Below are positions 63,494 through 64,000 of a stretch of DNA of 64,000 bases, piece after piece; position 1 is the stretch's first letter; every line of letters begins with the position of its first letter. Made by a program: the position numbers and the translations under genes. Below the pieces are notes generated by a model. It was given only the letters and a program-made list of their open reading frames with translations. It did not search any database and had not been told where the DNA came from. The stretch is from Akkermansiaceae bacterium (GTDB taxonomy: Bacteria > Verrucomicrobiota > Verrucomicrobiia > Verrucomicrobiales > Akkermansiaceae), in contig CAIXKE010000080.1 in the NCBI GenBank assembly GCA_903919975.1, forward strand, positions 19,002-83,001, in the 5' to 3' direction.

Positions 63494-63755
63494 TTTGCCC
63501 CCCCACGCCCAGGCACGACAAAAGCCGACTAATCAACTCATTCACAACGACTTGTGAAGACGATTCCGAGCCTTCCGTTGCGACAGGTTTTGACTCAGAA
63601 TGACAGGAAATGCCTAAATCGAGTGACGAATCCGGTGACAACGGAATCTCGTTAGAAATACTCGGAAGCTTGGCCGCATGCTCTGTAAGCCCGTAGGCGT
63701 CCTGATCGCCATACACCGAAAGTAAAAGTTTTGCATTACGAGGTGACACATTCAA
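63494..63755 (-). pseudogene. C-terminal remnant of a probable tyrosine integrase beside tRNA-Asn
   Basis: The minus strand reads NAKLLLSVYGDQDAYGLTEH, then AAKLPSISNEIPLSPDSS, which is like the end of site-specific integrases (the segment after the catalytic Tyr, ending in a Ser-rich tail). The frame runs on into the tRNA gene, where it stops. Upstream it is cut off at about 63755 by sequence belonging to an insertion element. Location at a tRNA 3' end, reading towards it, is the usual arrangement for island integrases. The family call rests on the tail only and is moderate. Confidence 0.45.
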
Positions 63756-63773
63756 CGGTGTTCAACTTTGGGG

Positions 63774-64000
63774 TCATGAGCGTGCGTAGATTTTAGCGAG
63801 ACTGGCCAGGGCGTGCTGCCATGAGCGCTCGGAGTCCAGATGGTTTTTCAACCAGCGGATAAACTTCACAGTGCGTTGGGCGAGGCGTTGGATGCATTGC
63901 TGGAGAACAGTCAATCCGCCTCCGCCATTGCTTTTGGACTGGGCATCGCGCTTGGCGAGTGTTTTGCCTTTGCGCTTGTTTTCGATTTCGTTGCGGATGC
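63774..64000 (-). CDS. C-terminal part of a probable transposase (gene cut by window edge)
   Basis: A frame open to the window end stops with TGA at 63776-63774 and encodes about 75 residues: EIENKRKGKTLAKRDAQSK, a Gly run, then LTVLQQCIQRLAQRTVKFIR WLKNHLDSERSW and ending KIYARS. The basic helical character and its position in a disrupted integrase suggest an insertion-sequence transposase, but I cannot name the family. The 3' flank (63756-63773) should hold one end of the element. Confidence 0.4.
   Translation of the reverse strand, partial: IRNEIENKRKGKTLAKRDAQSKSNGGGGLTVLQQCIQRLAQRTVKFIRWLKNHLDSERSWQHALASLAKIYARS

Overview
The window looks like a chromosomal segment of a Verrucomicrobia bacterium, most likely near Verrucomicrobiales. 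The reasons are family-level and come from reading the proteins, not from a search: a PVC-type heme-binding dehydrogenase fused to an SGNH hydrolase, ThuA-like, sulfatase and Tat-exported Gfo/Idh/MocA genes, a long SecA with zinc tail, the large (three-domain) form of IspG, TIGR03790 and DUF2851 proteins, a sigma factor overlapping a Ser/Thr kinase with PEGA and FGE-like domains, and REP/RAYT elements.

Layout. 1-7.7 kb: end of an M3 oligopeptidase, an orphan ABC ATPase, lgt, rsuA, a decayed membrane-protein gene and secA. 7.7-12.3 kb: a gene-poor stretch with a strong hairpin and a broken gene, tRNA-Lys(CTT), an erythromycin-esterase-like gene, an ACT protein and rhlE. 12.5-20 kb: a ThuA / SGNH-cytochrome pair followed by a pseudogene field (a gene with two in-frame stops, the end of a hydrolase, a sulfatase that lost its catalytic middle) around one intact esterase. 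20-31 kb: secreted proteins, a half-broken higBA module, an RDD/LolC-E-like pair, parB, recN, and a sigma factor / membrane protein / PDZ operon. 31-41 kb: sdhC-sdhA without sdhB; ATP-grasp / alpha-E / transglutaminase operon; a secreted Cys-Lys-Glu repeat protein; NUDIX, terC, sufE, a UbiA-family gene. 41-57.7 kb: kinase and sigma factor, nadD-MFS, HIT, fmt, oxidoreductase, ankyrin protein, apbE with a membrane glycosyltransferase, GT2-PHP, and the ispG-clpS-DUF2017 operon. 57.7-64 kb: RNase H-like protein, degenerate IS630, MBL hydrolase, TIGR03790 protein, DUF2851-thiS, tRNA-Asn(GTT) with an integrase remnant and an insertion-element gene at the right edge, probably the start of a genomic island.

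The most unusual item is ispG: an otherwise complete IspG reading frame carries, in frame, a whole REP-associated tyrosine transposase (RAYT) of about 250 residues. The insert is bounded by inverted REP-like palindromes whose stems differ by compensating base changes, and the same palindrome core occurs in a REPIN-like pair at 38.9 kb. No separate start codon for the RAYT is visible, so it seems to be made only as part of IspG. The second notable item is a secreted protein made of six CGKC/KC-type Lys-Glu-rich repeats just downstream of a peptide-ligase-like ATP-grasp operon.
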